A DNA stretch of 64,000 bases from positions 1 through 64,000 of the forward strand of contig NZ_BAGK01000038.1 in NCBI RefSeq assembly GCF_000308795.1. Direction: 5' to 3'. The notes beneath the pieces are model-generated. The model searched no databases, was not told where the DNA came from, and saw only the letters and a program-made list of their open reading frames with translations. The stretch comes from Nocardia thailandica NBRC 100428 (GTDB lineage: Bacteria > Actinomycetota > Actinomycetes > Mycobacteriales > Mycobacteriaceae). The number at the start of each line of letters is the position of its first letter. Within the stretch, counting starts at the first letter, position 1. The position numbers and the translations under genes were made by a program. Below, piece by piece: positions 30,969 to 45,087 of this stretch.

Positions 30969-32272
30969 GCGCGGTCCTTGACGCAGGCGATCCGATCGTG
31001 ATCGTCGGCATCGGCATCGAGGCGCCCGGCGGCGTCGAGACACTGCCCGACTACTGGAGCGCCCTCGCGGGCGGCCGCGAACTGCTCTCGCCGTTCCCGC
31101 GCGACCGCGGCTGGCGCGTCGAGGAGATGCTCTCCCTCGGCCGCCTCGACGGCTGGTCGGACGTGCACGACGCGGGCGGATTCCTCGACGGCGCCACCGA
31201 GTTCGACGCCCTGTTCTTCGGCATCACCCCGCGCGAGGCCGCCGCGATGGACCCGCAGCAGCGGGTCGCCATGCGGGTGGCCTGGCGGGCGCTCGAACAC
31301 GCCGGCATCAATCCCGGCGCGCTCGAGGGCGACCCCGCCGGTGTGTGGATGGGCGTCTCGGCCGTCGAGTACGGGCCCAGCCCGGCGGCGGTCAACGACT
31401 ACGCCGGCTTCCGCGTCACCGGCACCGCGCTCGGCGCCACCGCGGGCCGGATCTCGCACAGCCTCGGCCTGATCGGCCCGTCGATCAGCGTCGACACCGC
31501 GTGCGCCTCCTCACTGACCGCGGTGCACCAGGCTTCCGCCGCCATCCGGTCGGGGGAGTGCGAGTGGGCGCTGGCGGGCGGCGTCTGCGTGATGGGCGCG
31601 CCCGGCGCGTTCTACGAGTTCTCCAAGAACGCCGCCCTCAGCGGCGACGGCCACTGCCGCCCCTACTCGGCGGGTGCCTCCGGCACGCTCTGGGGCGAGG
31701 GCGCGGGAGTCGTCGTGCTGGAACGGGAATCGCGGGCCCGCGAGCTCGGGCACCGGGTCTACGCGCGGGTGCTCGGTACCCGGGTCAACCACAACGGCAA
31801 GGGCGCGCCGCTGGCGGTGCCCAGCGCGTCCTCGCAGGCCCGCCTGGTCCGCGACACGGTCGCGGTCGCCGGGGTCGCCCCCGAGCTCGTCGGCCTGATC
31901 GAGGGCCACGGCACCGGCACCCCCGTGGGGGATCCGCTGGAACTGGCCGCGCTGTCGGAGACCTACGGGCGGGCGGGCTCGCCGCTGCTCGGCTCGGTCA
32001 AGTCCAACGCCGGTCACGCGCAGGCGGCCTCCGGCATGCTCGGCCTGATCAAGGTCCTGCTGTGCGGCGCCGAGGGCAGGATCGCGCCGAGCCTAGGCGC
32101 GGATCGGCCGACCGACGAATTCGACTGGGACGCGACGGGTCTGCGGCTCGCCGCCGAGCTGACCGACTGGGCGGCCACCGACGGCGTCCGCTACGCCGCG
32201 GTGTCCTCCTTCGGTGTCGCGGGAACCAACGCCCACGCCGTGCTCGGCATGCCCGTCCTGGAGGAGATCTGA
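30965..32272 (+). CDS. nbtB: Ketosynthase (NbtB/MbtC-like)
   Basis: 435 residues forming a free-standing beta-ketoacyl synthase. The catalytic triad is visible: Cys about 180 in DTACASS, His in EGHGTGTPVGD and His in SVKSNAGHAQAA. It corresponds to mycobacterial MbtC and should extend the acyl chain together with NbtC. The GTG at 30965 overlaps the nbtA stop and the stop overlaps the nbtC ATG, so translation is coupled. Confidence 0.93.
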   Translation: MSAVLDAGDPIVIVGIGIEAPGGVETLPDYWSALAGGRELLSPFPRDRGWRVEEMLSLGRLDGWSDVHDAGGFLDGATEFDALFFGITPREAAAMDPQQRVAMRVAWRALEHAGINPGALEGDPAGVWMGVSAVEYGPSPAAVNDYAGFRVTGTALGATAGRISHSLGLIGPSISVDTACASSLTAVHQASAAIRSGECEWALAGGVCVMGAPGAFYEFSKNAALSGDGHCRPYSAGASGTLWGEGAGVVVLERESRARELGHRVYARVLGTRVNHNGKGAPLAVPSASSQARLVRDTVAVAGVAPELVGLIEGHGTGTPVGDPLELAALSETYGRAGSPLLGSVKSNAGHAQAASGMLGLIKVLLCGAEGRIAPSLGADRPTDEFDWDATGLRLAAELTDWAATDGVRYAAVSSFGVAGTNAHAVLGMPVLEEI

Positions 32273-35200
32273 TGCCCGGCTACCGGCTGCCCGACGGCAC
32301 CATCCCGGTGCTGCTGACCTCCGACACCGCCGACGGCGTGCGCGCCGAGGCCGCCGCGGTGCTCGGGTACCTGCGCGACCATCCCGCCACCACGCCGGAC
32401 CGCGTGTCCGACATGCTGTTCCGCACCCGGGTGGCGCGCCGCCATCGCGCCCTTGCCATGGTCACCGACACGGCCTCGCTCGTCGAGGCGCTGACGGCCG
32501 TGCGTGACGACCGGCCGATCGCCTCGGTGGTCCGCGGCGACGGCCCGGCGCGCGGGCGCAGGATCGGCTTCGTCTTCCCCGGCCAGGGCAGCCAGCGCCC
32601 CGGCATGGGCCGCGTCTACTACGACCGCTCGCCGGAGTACCGGGCCGCCGTCGACGCGTGCGCGCGGATCCACCAGGACCGGTACGGCCAGTCCCAGCCG
32701 ATGCACTACCTGCTCGGTGACGAGGGCGAATACCTGGACGTGGTCTGGGAGGTCCAGCCCGCGCTCATGTTCCACATGTACGGCCTCGCCGCCATGTGGC
32801 GCGCCGCGGGCGTCGAGCCCGCCGCGACGGTCGGCCACTCCCAGGGCGAGCTCGCCGCCGGCGCGGTCTCGCGGGTGATGACCCTGCGCGACGCGGTGCT
32901 CGCGGTCTCGCACCGGGCGCAGATGGTGGAGAAGATCGTGCCCGCCGGCTACTCCATGGCCGTGCTCGGCATGAACCGCGACGAGTGCGAGGACCTGCTG
33001 GCCCGGCACTCCGGGTGGGCCGAGCTCGCCGTGGTCAACGCGCCGAGCATCCTGGCCATCTCCGGCGAGGAGGACACCATCGCGGGCATGGTCGCGACCG
33101 CGACCGCGCGCGGCCAGTTCGCCCGCCAGATCCAGGTCGCCTACCCCGCGCACACGTCGATGGTGTGTTCCATGCGCGAGGACTTCGAGAGCATGCTGGG
33201 CACCGAGATGAGCGGCCCGCACTTCCTCGAATCCGAGATCCCCTGCTACGGCGGCACACTCGGCGACCGGATCACCCCGGACCTGACCCACCGCGAGTAC
33301 TGGTACTGGAACCTGCGCAACCGCGTCCGGTTCGACCGCGCGGTCGTCGCGGCCGCCCGCGACGGGGTCGACACCCTCATCGAGGTGGCCGAGCACCCGG
33401 TGCTCCAGCTGGCCCTGCAGGAGAACCTCGCCCTGGTCCCGGATCGCGACATCCGGGTCCTCGGCACCTCCCTGCGCACCGCGACCGGGCTCGACGAGTT
33501 CACCCGCAACGTGGCCGCCGTCGCGGTGCACGACCTGGCCTTCCGCTGGGACGCCTGGCGCACCGACGACACCGTCTCGCTGCCGCTGCGCGACTTCCCG
33601 CACACGATCATGCATCCCAAGGTGCTGTGGATGGCGCCCGAGAACGTCGCCCCGGCCGCGATCCCGGCCGCGCCCGCGGTCCCGGCGCCGCGACGGCTGG
33701 TCGAGTCCTGGCAGCGCCTGGACAAGCGCGCGATGACCCCGCCGCGCACGATCGCGCTGATCGACCACACCGGCGCGTGCGCCGAGCAGGCCGAGGCGCT
33801 CGCCGCCGCGGCCGACCGGCACGGCGCCACCGCCGTCCTGCTCGGCGCCGACACCCCGCCCACCACGTTCGACACCGCCGTCGTCCTGCTGCCGCCCTCC
33901 CACGAAACCGACGGCGCGGCAACGATCCCCGCGCTGACGGACTTCTTCGCCGGGCGCGGCTGGACCCGCGCGCTCGACGTGCTCGGCCCCGGCGGCGACT
34001 GCTGGCTGGTGACCGTCGGCGGCGAGACCGTCACCGGCGACGACCCGGTACCCGGGCTGTTCCACGGCGCCGTCGCCGCGGGCTTCCGCAGCGCTGGTGT
34101 GGAGCGCCCCGACCTGACCCTGCGCCACCTCGACCTCGACCCGGCCGCCCCGGTGGCCGGACAGTCGGTGCGGGTGATGGGCGCCCTGCACACCGCGGGC
34201 GAGGCCGAGATCGCCCTGCGCGGCGGCAAACCGCACGTCAAGCGGATGGTGCCCGACACGGGAACCGCACCGAGCGCGGAGACGACGGACCTGTCGCACG
34301 TGCTGATCGTCGGCGGCACCGGCAAGCTCGGCCTGCGCTTCTGCGCGCACTACGCCGCAGCGGGCGCCCGCCGGATCACCCTGCTCAGCCGCTCCGGCGA
34401 GACCCCGGAGGTCACCGCCGCGCTGCGGACCCTGCGCCGGTCGGGCACAGTGGAGGTCGTGGTGACGTCCTGCGACGCGGGTGACCCCGCCGCCGTGGCG
34501 GCCCTGGCGGCCGAGCTGGACGACAACCCGGTCGGCCTGCTGGTCCACGCCGCCGTGAACTACGTCGACGCCGAACTGGCCGACATCACCGGCGAGATGA
34601 TCGCCACCGCCACCGCCGCCAAGATCGTCGGCCTGGACACGGTGCTGGCCGCCGTGCCGCGCACGCCGGGGTTCCGGGCGCTGCTGTGCTCGTCCACCGC
34701 CGCCACCCTCGGCGGTCGCGGGCAGATCCTCTACGCGGTGACCAACCGCATGCTCGACGTCGCCGCGCGTGCGCTGCGGGCGGACGGCGTCGACGCGGTC
34801 TCGCTGGAGTGGGGCCTGTGGAGCGTGGCGGGCCCGCTCGACGCCGACGGGTTCGCCCGCGTCGAGGGCGCCGGCGTGTACCCGATGGCGCCGGAGGCGG
34901 CCCTGGCCGCCGGGCTCACCGGGCACTGGTCCGACGCGCTGATCATGTCCGCGGACTGGTCATTCCTGCGCGAGGTGCTCGAGCCCTACGGTCAGCACAC
35001 CGTGCTGGCCGAGGTCCCCGACGACCCGGCGCCGACGCCGGTCGCCGCGCCCGAACCTGCCGCCGCCGCACCGGAGCCCGCCGCCGCGGCGCCCGCCGAG
35101 CCCGCGCCGCTGGCGGGGCGCATCCTCGGCGAACTGCACAAGGTGATGGGCACCGACGGCAGCGAGGCCATCGACGGGTCGATCCCGCTGGTCGCGCTCG

Positions 35201-35337
35201 GCCTGGATTCGTTGCAGGCGCTGGATTTCCGCAAGCGGGTCAAGGCCGAGCTGAACCGCGACCTGCCGGTCGCGCAGATCCTCGGCGGCGCGTCGCTCGA
35301 CGATGTCGTGCTGCTCATGGCACAGAACACCAACTAA
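32272..35337 (+). CDS. nbtC: PKS with AT-KR-ACP domains (NbtC/MbtD-like)
   Basis: 1021 residues. The acyltransferase starts at about residue 100 (FVFPGQGSQRPGMG) with nucleophile Ser about 190 in GHSQGE; a YPAH-type motif replaces the usual HAFH or YASH selectivity motif. A ketoreductase follows at about 680-880 (VLIVGGTGKLGLRF; Ser/Tyr in SSTAATLGGRGQILYAVTN). After a Pro/Ala linker comes an ACP with Ser about 980 in LGLDSL. There is no DH or ER, so with NbtB it would make a beta-hydroxyacyl unit, as the siderophore needs. GHSQG and the near-YASH motif lean towards methylmalonyl-CoA, which is an inference. Confidence 0.92.
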   Translation: MPGYRLPDGTIPVLLTSDTADGVRAEAAAVLGYLRDHPATTPDRVSDMLFRTRVARRHRALAMVTDTASLVEALTAVRDDRPIASVVRGDGPARGRRIGFVFPGQGSQRPGMGRVYYDRSPEYRAAVDACARIHQDRYGQSQPMHYLLGDEGEYLDVVWEVQPALMFHMYGLAAMWRAAGVEPAATVGHSQGELAAGAVSRVMTLRDAVLAVSHRAQMVEKIVPAGYSMAVLGMNRDECEDLLARHSGWAELAVVNAPSILAISGEEDTIAGMVATATARGQFARQIQVAYPAHTSMVCSMREDFESMLGTEMSGPHFLESEIPCYGGTLGDRITPDLTHREYWYWNLRNRVRFDRAVVAAARDGVDTLIEVAEHPVLQLALQENLALVPDRDIRVLGTSLRTATGLDEFTRNVAAVAVHDLAFRWDAWRTDDTVSLPLRDFPHTIMHPKVLWMAPENVAPAAIPAAPAVPAPRRLVESWQRLDKRAMTPPRTIALIDHTGACAEQAEALAAAADRHGATAVLLGADTPPTTFDTAVVLLPPSHETDGAATIPALTDFFAGRGWTRALDVLGPGGDCWLVTVGGETVTGDDPVPGLFHGAVAAGFRSAGVERPDLTLRHLDLDPAAPVAGQSVRVMGALHTAGEAEIALRGGKPHVKRMVPDTGTAPSAETTDLSHVLIVGGTGKLGLRFCAHYAAAGARRITLLSRSGETPEVTAALRTLRRSGTVEVVVTSCDAGDPAAVAALAAELDDNPVGLLVHAAVNYVDAELADITGEMIATATAAKIVGLDTVLAAVPRTPGFRALLCSSTAATLGGRGQILYAVTNRMLDVAARALRADGVDAVSLEWGLWSVAGPLDADGFARVEGAGVYPMAPEAALAAGLTGHWSDALIMSADWSFLREVLEPYGQHTVLAEVPDDPAPTPVAAPEPAAAAPEPAAAAPAEPAPLAGRILGELHKVMGTDGSEAIDGSIPLVALGLDSLQALDFRKRVKAELNRDLPVAQILGGASLDDVVLLMAQNTN

Positions 35338-35358
35338 GGCACAGGGGTAGGAATTTCG

Positions 35359-38300
35359 ATGTCAGACACCGATGCCGGCAAGCTGTCCGTGCTCGAACGC
35401 CGTAAGCAGCTGCTGCAGCAGCGTCTGCGCGACGCCGGACTGAACGCCGCGCCCGCGGCGGAGCTGCCCGCGGCGCGGCCGGGTGAGCGGTATCCGCTGT
35501 CGGCGGGCCAGCGGCGCATGTGGTTCCTGCAGACCAGGGACGCGGCCGACAGCTCGCTGAACGTGTGCCTGTCCTACCGGCTGCGCGGCGCGCTCGACGA
35601 ACAGCGGCTGCGGGCGGCCTTCGCGACGGTGGTGAACCGGCACGAGATCCTGCGCACCGCCTACGGCGCCGACGAGTCCGGCGAGCCGTTCCAGGTCATC
35701 GCCGAGCGGTCCGAACCGGTTTGGCAGAGCGTGGATCTCACCGACCTGGACGAATCCGCCCGGCCGCACCGGGTGCAGGTGCTCGCCCGCCGCGAGTTCG
35801 CGACCGCCTTCGACCTCACCGCCGGCGTGCCGCTGCGGGCCACCCTCGTGCGCACCGGTGCCGAGGAGTTCGTGCTGCTGATCGTGGTGCACCACATCGC
35901 CGTCGACGACGAGTCGTGGGCGGTGCTGTTCGCCGACCTCAACGCCGCCTACAACAGCGCGGCCGCCGAACCCGCCGCGGCGCAGTACGTCTCGGTCGAG
36001 GTGCTCGGCGGTGCCGAGGAGCCCGGCGAGGCCGACATCGAGTACTGGCGGGAGGCGCTGCGCCCGCTGCCCGAGCCGATCGAGCTACCCGGCTCGCCCG
36101 CCGCCGCCCCGACCAAGGCCGCCGAGCGCCGCACCGCCGAGCTGCCCGCCGACCTGCTCGCCCGGGTCGAGGACTTCGCCAAGCGGCATTCGGCCACGCC
36201 GTTCATGGTCCTGCTCGCCGCCTACGACGCGCTGATCCACCGCTACACCGCCGCGCCCGACTTCCTGGTCGCTGTCCCGGTCACCTCCCGGCGCGCGGCC
36301 GCCGAGGACCTGGTCGGCTATTTCGGCAACACCCTGCTGCTGCGCGCCCAGGTGCGCCGCGCGGACACCTTCGCCACCTTCGTCGACGCCGTGCGCGACA
36401 CCTGCCTCGCCGGCTTCGCCCACCAGAACGTCGGCATCGACCGGGTCGTGCGCGAGGCCAACCCGGAGCGTGTCGCCGGGCGCGACGGCATGGACCAGCT
36501 GGTCCGGCTCGGGTTCAGCGTGCGCAAGAGCACCGACGCGTTCGCCCTCGACGCCGTCACCGCCGAGCCGGTCGACCTCGGCGCGCCCTCGGCCCAGGTG
36601 CCGCTGGCCCTCGCCGTCGTGCTCGAGCCCACCGGCGCGGTGCTCGAGATCGAGTACCAGACCGACGTGCTCGCCGAGCCGCTGGTCGAGGCGCTGCTGT
36701 CGCACTACGTCCAGCTGCTCGACGCGGCGCTGAGCGCCCCCGACGCCCGCCTCGCCGACCTGGACATGCTCGGCGCCGCCGACCGCGCCGCGGTGCTCGC
36801 CCAGTCGCACGGCGCCGCGCTCGACCTGCCCGCCACCACCCTGGTCGCGCTGCTCGAGCGGACCGCCGCCGAGCGCGCGGGCGACCTCGCCGTCGTCGCC
36901 GACGACACCGAACTCACCTACGCCGAACTCCACCGCCGCGCGAACCGCCTGGCGCACCTGCTGATCGGCGAGGGCGTCGGCCCCGAGGACCTGGTCGGGC
37001 TGCGGCTCGGCACCTCGGTCGAATTCGTGGTCGCCATGCTCGCGGTGCTCAAGACCGGCGCGGGCTACCTGCCGATCGACCCCGCCTACCCCGACGACCG
37101 GATCGCGTACCTGGTCGACGACGCCGCGCCGAAACTGGTACTCGGCCGGGTCGAGCTGGACGCCGCCGAGGCGACCGCGGCGAACCTGCCCGAGCACGCG
37201 CCGACCGACGCCGAACGCGTGCGCCCCCTGCACCCGGATCACCTGGCCTACGTCATCTACACCTCCGGTTCCACCGGCGCCCCCAAGGGCGTGCCGGTGT
37301 CGCACCGCGCCATCGCCGCGCACATCACCGGGTTCACCGCGGAGTGGACCTTCGGGCCCGACGACCGCGTCCTGCAGTGCGCCTCGGTGAGTTTCGACGC
37401 CTCGATGTTCGACCTGTTCGGCACGCTCTCGGTCGGCGCGCGGCTGGTCGTGCCGAAACCCGACGCCTTCCGCGACATCCGCTACATCGCCGACCTGATC
37501 ACCCGCCGTGGCGTGACGGTGATGAGCCTGGTCCCGTCGGTGCTGAGCACCTTCATGCTGCTGCCCGAGGTCAGCGAGTGGCGTTCGCTGCGCTACGTGC
37601 CCGTGGGCGGCGAGGCGCTGCCCGGCGAGGTGGCCGACAAGTTCGCCGGGCTCTTCGAGGCCGAACTGCGCAACCACTACGGCCCCACCGAGGCCGTGGT
37701 CTGCTCGACCCACATGCTGGTCGAAGGTCCGCAGGGCACCGGCGTCGTGCCGATCGGCGTGCCCAACGCCCAGGTGTGCGCCTACGTGCTGGACGAGGCG
37801 CTGCAACTGGTGCCCGCCGGCGTCGTCGGCGAGCTCTACCTCGGTGGTGACCAGCTGGCCCGCGGCTACCTGGGCCGCCCCGGCCTGAGCGCGCACCGGT
37901 TCGTCGCCGACCCGTTCAACCCGGGACAGCGTCTCTACCGCTCCGGTGACCTGGTGCGCCGCAACAGCTTCGGCGAGCTGGAGTTCGTCGGCCGTGCCGA
38001 CGAGCAGGTCAAGGTGCGTGGGTTCCGGATCGAGCTCGGCGAGGTCGAGTCCGCGCTGGCGAGCCACCCGTCGGTCGGCCACGCCGTGGTCGTCGTCGCC
38101 GAGGACCCCGCCGTCGGGCCGATGCTGGCCGCCTACCTGGTGCCCGCCGCGGGCGCCGAGGTCGACGTCGAGGCGGTCCGCGCCCACGTCGCCGCCGGGC
38201 TGCCCGAATACATGGTGCCCGCCGCGTTCGCGGTGATCCCCGAGATCCCGCTGACCGTCAACGGCAAGCTGGACAAGCGGGCCCTGCCCGCCCCGTCCCC

Positions 38301-40407
38301 GGCCGCCGAGCGTAGCTTCCGCGCGCCCGCCACGGCCACCGAGCGGCGCCTGGCGACGATGTTCGCCGAGCTGTTCGGCCTGGAGAAGGTCGGCGCCGAC
38401 GACTCCTTCTTCGACCTGGGCGGCCATTCGCTGCTGGCCGCGCGTCTCGTCGCGCAGATCCGGGCCGAGTTCGGTCTCGAATTCGACGTGCGCGTCGTCT
38501 TCGACACCCCGACCCCGGCCGGGCTGGCCGCCAAGCTCGTCGCCCAGTTCCGCGACGAGTTCGACATCGACCTCGACTCGGTCGACGACGGCGACGACGA
38601 CCCGGCCGCCACCGCGGACGCGCCGGTCGCCGCGCCGGCGGGCACGCGCCCGCCGGTGACCGAACAGGTACGCCCCGAATGGATCCCGCTGTCCTACTCG
38701 CAGCTGGCCATGTGGTTCCAGTACCGCATGGAGGGCGCCACCGAGGCGGGCAACCTGCCCTTCGCGCTGCGCCTGGACGGGCCGCTGGACGTGGCGGCCC
38801 TGCGCGCCGCGATCAACGACATCGTCGATCGGCACGAGTCGCTGCGCACCAACTTCCCCGAGCACGGAGGCGTCCCGTACCAGCTGGTGCACCCGTCGCG
38901 CCCGGTGGAGACCGAACTGCGCGAGATCGCGCCCGAGCAGCTCGAGGAGACCCTCACCGAACTGCGCGGCCACCTGTTCGAGGTGGAGACCGAACCGCTG
39001 ATCCGCCCGACGCTGCTGGCCATGGGCCCGCACACCCACGTGCTGTCGCTGCTGCTGCACCACATCGTCACCGACCACGCCTCGCTCGGCATCTTCCTCG
39101 ACGACCTGCGGGTGGCCTACCGCGCCCGGGTCGCGGGCGCCGCGCCGACGTGGACGCCGCTGCCGGTCCAGTTCGCCGACTACGCGCTGTGGCAGCACAG
39201 TTCGTTCGACCACGCCGCCGCGTTCGGCAAGGCCGAGGTGGAGCACTGGCGTGCCCGCCTGGCCGGGCTGCCCGACGAGATCTCCGTCGCGCCGGACCGT
39301 CCGCGCCCGCCGGTGCTCGGCAAGCGCGGCGAGGTGGTCGTGTTCGCCGTGTCGCCGGAGCGGCGCGCGGTGCTCGAGGAGCTCGGGAAGCAGAGCGGCG
39401 TCAGCGAATTCATGGTCTACCAGGCCGTGGTCGCCACGCTCCTGCACGCGCTCGGCGGCGGCGACGACATCGCCCTCGGCACGCCGGTGGCCTGCCGCGT
39501 CGATCCCGCCGTCGACACCCTGGTCGGCCTGTTCGCCAACATGGTCGTGCTGCGCAACGACATCACGGGCGACCCGACCCTGCGCGAGCTCGTCGCGCGC
39601 AGCCGCGACACCGTGCTCGACGCCTTCGGCCATCAGGAACTGCCGATCGAGCGGCTGGTCGAGGCGCTCAACCCGCCGCGCTCCCGGTCGCGGAACCCGC
39701 TGTTCCAGAGCATGATCCACTTCCGCGGCGCCGACTACGCGCCGGTGCCGCAGGACCTGGCGGGCACGGGGGAGACCACGCTGACGGTGATCCCCACCGA
39801 CTTCGACATCTCCTTCCTCGACCTGAACCTGAGCCTGAACGTCACCGTGGACGGCGGCCTCGACGTGCGCGTCGTGGTCAACGCCGACCTCTACGACGCC
39901 GCCACCGCCGCCTCGATCGCCGCCGCGCTCGACGCCACCCTCGCCGCGTTCGCCGAGGCACCCGACAGCCGGGTCTCGGCCCTCGAGGTCCTGCCCGCCG
40001 ACGAGCTGGCCCGGCTCCTGGCCGAGCCCGTCGCCGCGGAGTCCGGCGCGGCCGCCGCGGCCGCCCAGGCGTCGGAGGAGACCCTGCGCACGCTGATCAC
40101 GCTGCTGGAGGAACTCCTCGAGATCGACGACGTGACGCCGGAGGACAACTTCTTCGCCCTCGGCGGCGACAGCGTCATCTCGATCCAGTGGTCCGCGCGC
40201 GCCAAGGAACTCGGCCTGCCGCTGACCCCGCAGCTGGTTTTCGAGCACATGTCGGTGGCCGAGCTGGCCGCCGCGGTGGACGCCGCCGACCCGGCGGCCG
40301 ACGAGCAGGAATCCGCCCCGCAGCCCGAGAGCGCGCCCATGAGCGCCTCGGGCCTGGACTCCGACGCCCTGGCCGCGCTGACCGCCTCCTGGCAGTCGCA
40401 GGCATGA
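35359..40407 (+). CDS. nbtD: NRPS C-A-T-C-T (NbtD)
   Basis: 1682 residues. The first condensation domain has HHIAVDD (His about 178). The adenylation domain has IYTSGSTGAPKG, NHYGPTE and a standard C-terminal NGKLDKRALP. The first carrier has Ser about 1024 in LGGHSL. A second condensation domain carries HHIVTDH (His about 1234). A second carrier has Ser about 1605 in LGGDSV. The second module lacks its own A domain, so its carrier must be loaded in trans or by the upstream A domain. Within mycobactin-type logic the protein handles an N6-acyl-N6-hydroxylysine unit. It lies 21 bases after nbtC. Confidence 0.92.
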   Translation: MSDTDAGKLSVLERRKQLLQQRLRDAGLNAAPAAELPAARPGERYPLSAGQRRMWFLQTRDAADSSLNVCLSYRLRGALDEQRLRAAFATVVNRHEILRTAYGADESGEPFQVIAERSEPVWQSVDLTDLDESARPHRVQVLARREFATAFDLTAGVPLRATLVRTGAEEFVLLIVVHHIAVDDESWAVLFADLNAAYNSAAAEPAAAQYVSVEVLGGAEEPGEADIEYWREALRPLPEPIELPGSPAAAPTKAAERRTAELPADLLARVEDFAKRHSATPFMVLLAAYDALIHRYTAAPDFLVAVPVTSRRAAAEDLVGYFGNTLLLRAQVRRADTFATFVDAVRDTCLAGFAHQNVGIDRVVREANPERVAGRDGMDQLVRLGFSVRKSTDAFALDAVTAEPVDLGAPSAQVPLALAVVLEPTGAVLEIEYQTDVLAEPLVEALLSHYVQLLDAALSAPDARLADLDMLGAADRAAVLAQSHGAALDLPATTLVALLERTAAERAGDLAVVADDTELTYAELHRRANRLAHLLIGEGVGPEDLVGLRLGTSVEFVVAMLAVLKTGAGYLPIDPAYPDDRIAYLVDDAAPKLVLGRVELDAAEATAANLPEHAPTDAERVRPLHPDHLAYVIYTSGSTGAPKGVPVSHRAIAAHITGFTAEWTFGPDDRVLQCASVSFDASMFDLFGTLSVGARLVVPKPDAFRDIRYIADLITRRGVTVMSLVPSVLSTFMLLPEVSEWRSLRYVPVGGEALPGEVADKFAGLFEAELRNHYGPTEAVVCSTHMLVEGPQGTGVVPIGVPNAQVCAYVLDEALQLVPAGVVGELYLGGDQLARGYLGRPGLSAHRFVADPFNPGQRLYRSGDLVRRNSFGELEFVGRADEQVKVRGFRIELGEVESALASHPSVGHAVVVVAEDPAVGPMLAAYLVPAAGAEVDVEAVRAHVAAGLPEYMVPAAFAVIPEIPLTVNGKLDKRALPAPSPAAERSFRAPATATERRLATMFAELFGLEKVGADDSFFDLGGHSLLAARLVAQIRAEFGLEFDVRVVFDTPTPAGLAAKLVAQFRDEFDIDLDSVDDGDDDPAATADAPVAAPAGTRPPVTEQVRPEWIPLSYSQLAMWFQYRMEGATEAGNLPFALRLDGPLDVAALRAAINDIVDRHESLRTNFPEHGGVPYQLVHPSRPVETELREIAPEQLEETLTELRGHLFEVETEPLIRPTLLAMGPHTHVLSLLLHHIVTDHASLGIFLDDLRVAYRARVAGAAPTWTPLPVQFADYALWQHSSFDHAAAFGKAEVEHWRARLAGLPDEISVAPDRPRPPVLGKRGEVVVFAVSPERRAVLEELGKQSGVSEFMVYQAVVATLLHALGGGDDIALGTPVACRVDPAVDTLVGLFANMVVLRNDITGDPTLRELVARSRDTVLDAFGHQELPIERLVEALNPPRSRSRNPLFQSMIHFRGADYAPVPQDLAGTGETTLTVIPTDFDISFLDLNLSLNVTVDGGLDVRVVVNADLYDAATAASIAAALDATLAAFAEAPDSRVSALEVLPADELARLLAEPVAAESGAAAAAAQASEETLRTLITLLEELLEIDDVTPEDNFFALGGDSVISIQWSARAKELGLPLTPQLVFEHMSVAELAAAVDAADPAADEQESAPQPESAPMSASGLDSDALAALTASWQSQA

Positions 40408-40444
40408 GCACGACCCGCCCGACCTCCCCGAAAGGACACACAGC

Positions 40445-44971
<4,527 letters not shown>

Positions 44972-44980
44972 CACCTGGCG

Positions 44981-45012
44981 AAGGGTTGCCCAACCAAGGT
45001 TAGGCAACCCTT
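44981..45012 (+). terminator. Hairpin after nbtE, overlapping an iron box
   Basis: AAGGGTTGCC (44981-44990) and GGCAACCCTT (45003-45012) form a perfect 10-base stem with a 12-base loop, followed by a short T run. It may end the nbtA-nbtE transcript. Its loop and right arm fall within the IdeR-box-like sequence at 44995-45013. Confidence 0.6.
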
Positions 45013-45036
45013 TGTCAGTGGGATAAGCTAACCCCA
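44995..45036 (+). promoter_or_regulatory. Two IdeR-box-like sites before nbtF
   Basis: 44995-45013 (core AAGGTTAGGC) and 45018-45036 (core AAGCTAACCC) each match the IdeR consensus at 13 of 19 positions. They lie 50-90 bases before nbtF, suggesting that nbtF has its own iron-controlled promoter. Confidence 0.6.
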
Positions 45037-45087
45037 CGCACATCTCGATCCGCCCAGCGTGGCGGCAGCAAGGAGTGGAAAGCCGCA

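Noticed and set aside
32191..34926. 911-codon minus-strand ORF opposite nbtC
   Set aside because: Composition artefact of a high-GC coding strand; the plus strand encodes recognisable AT, KR and ACP domains.
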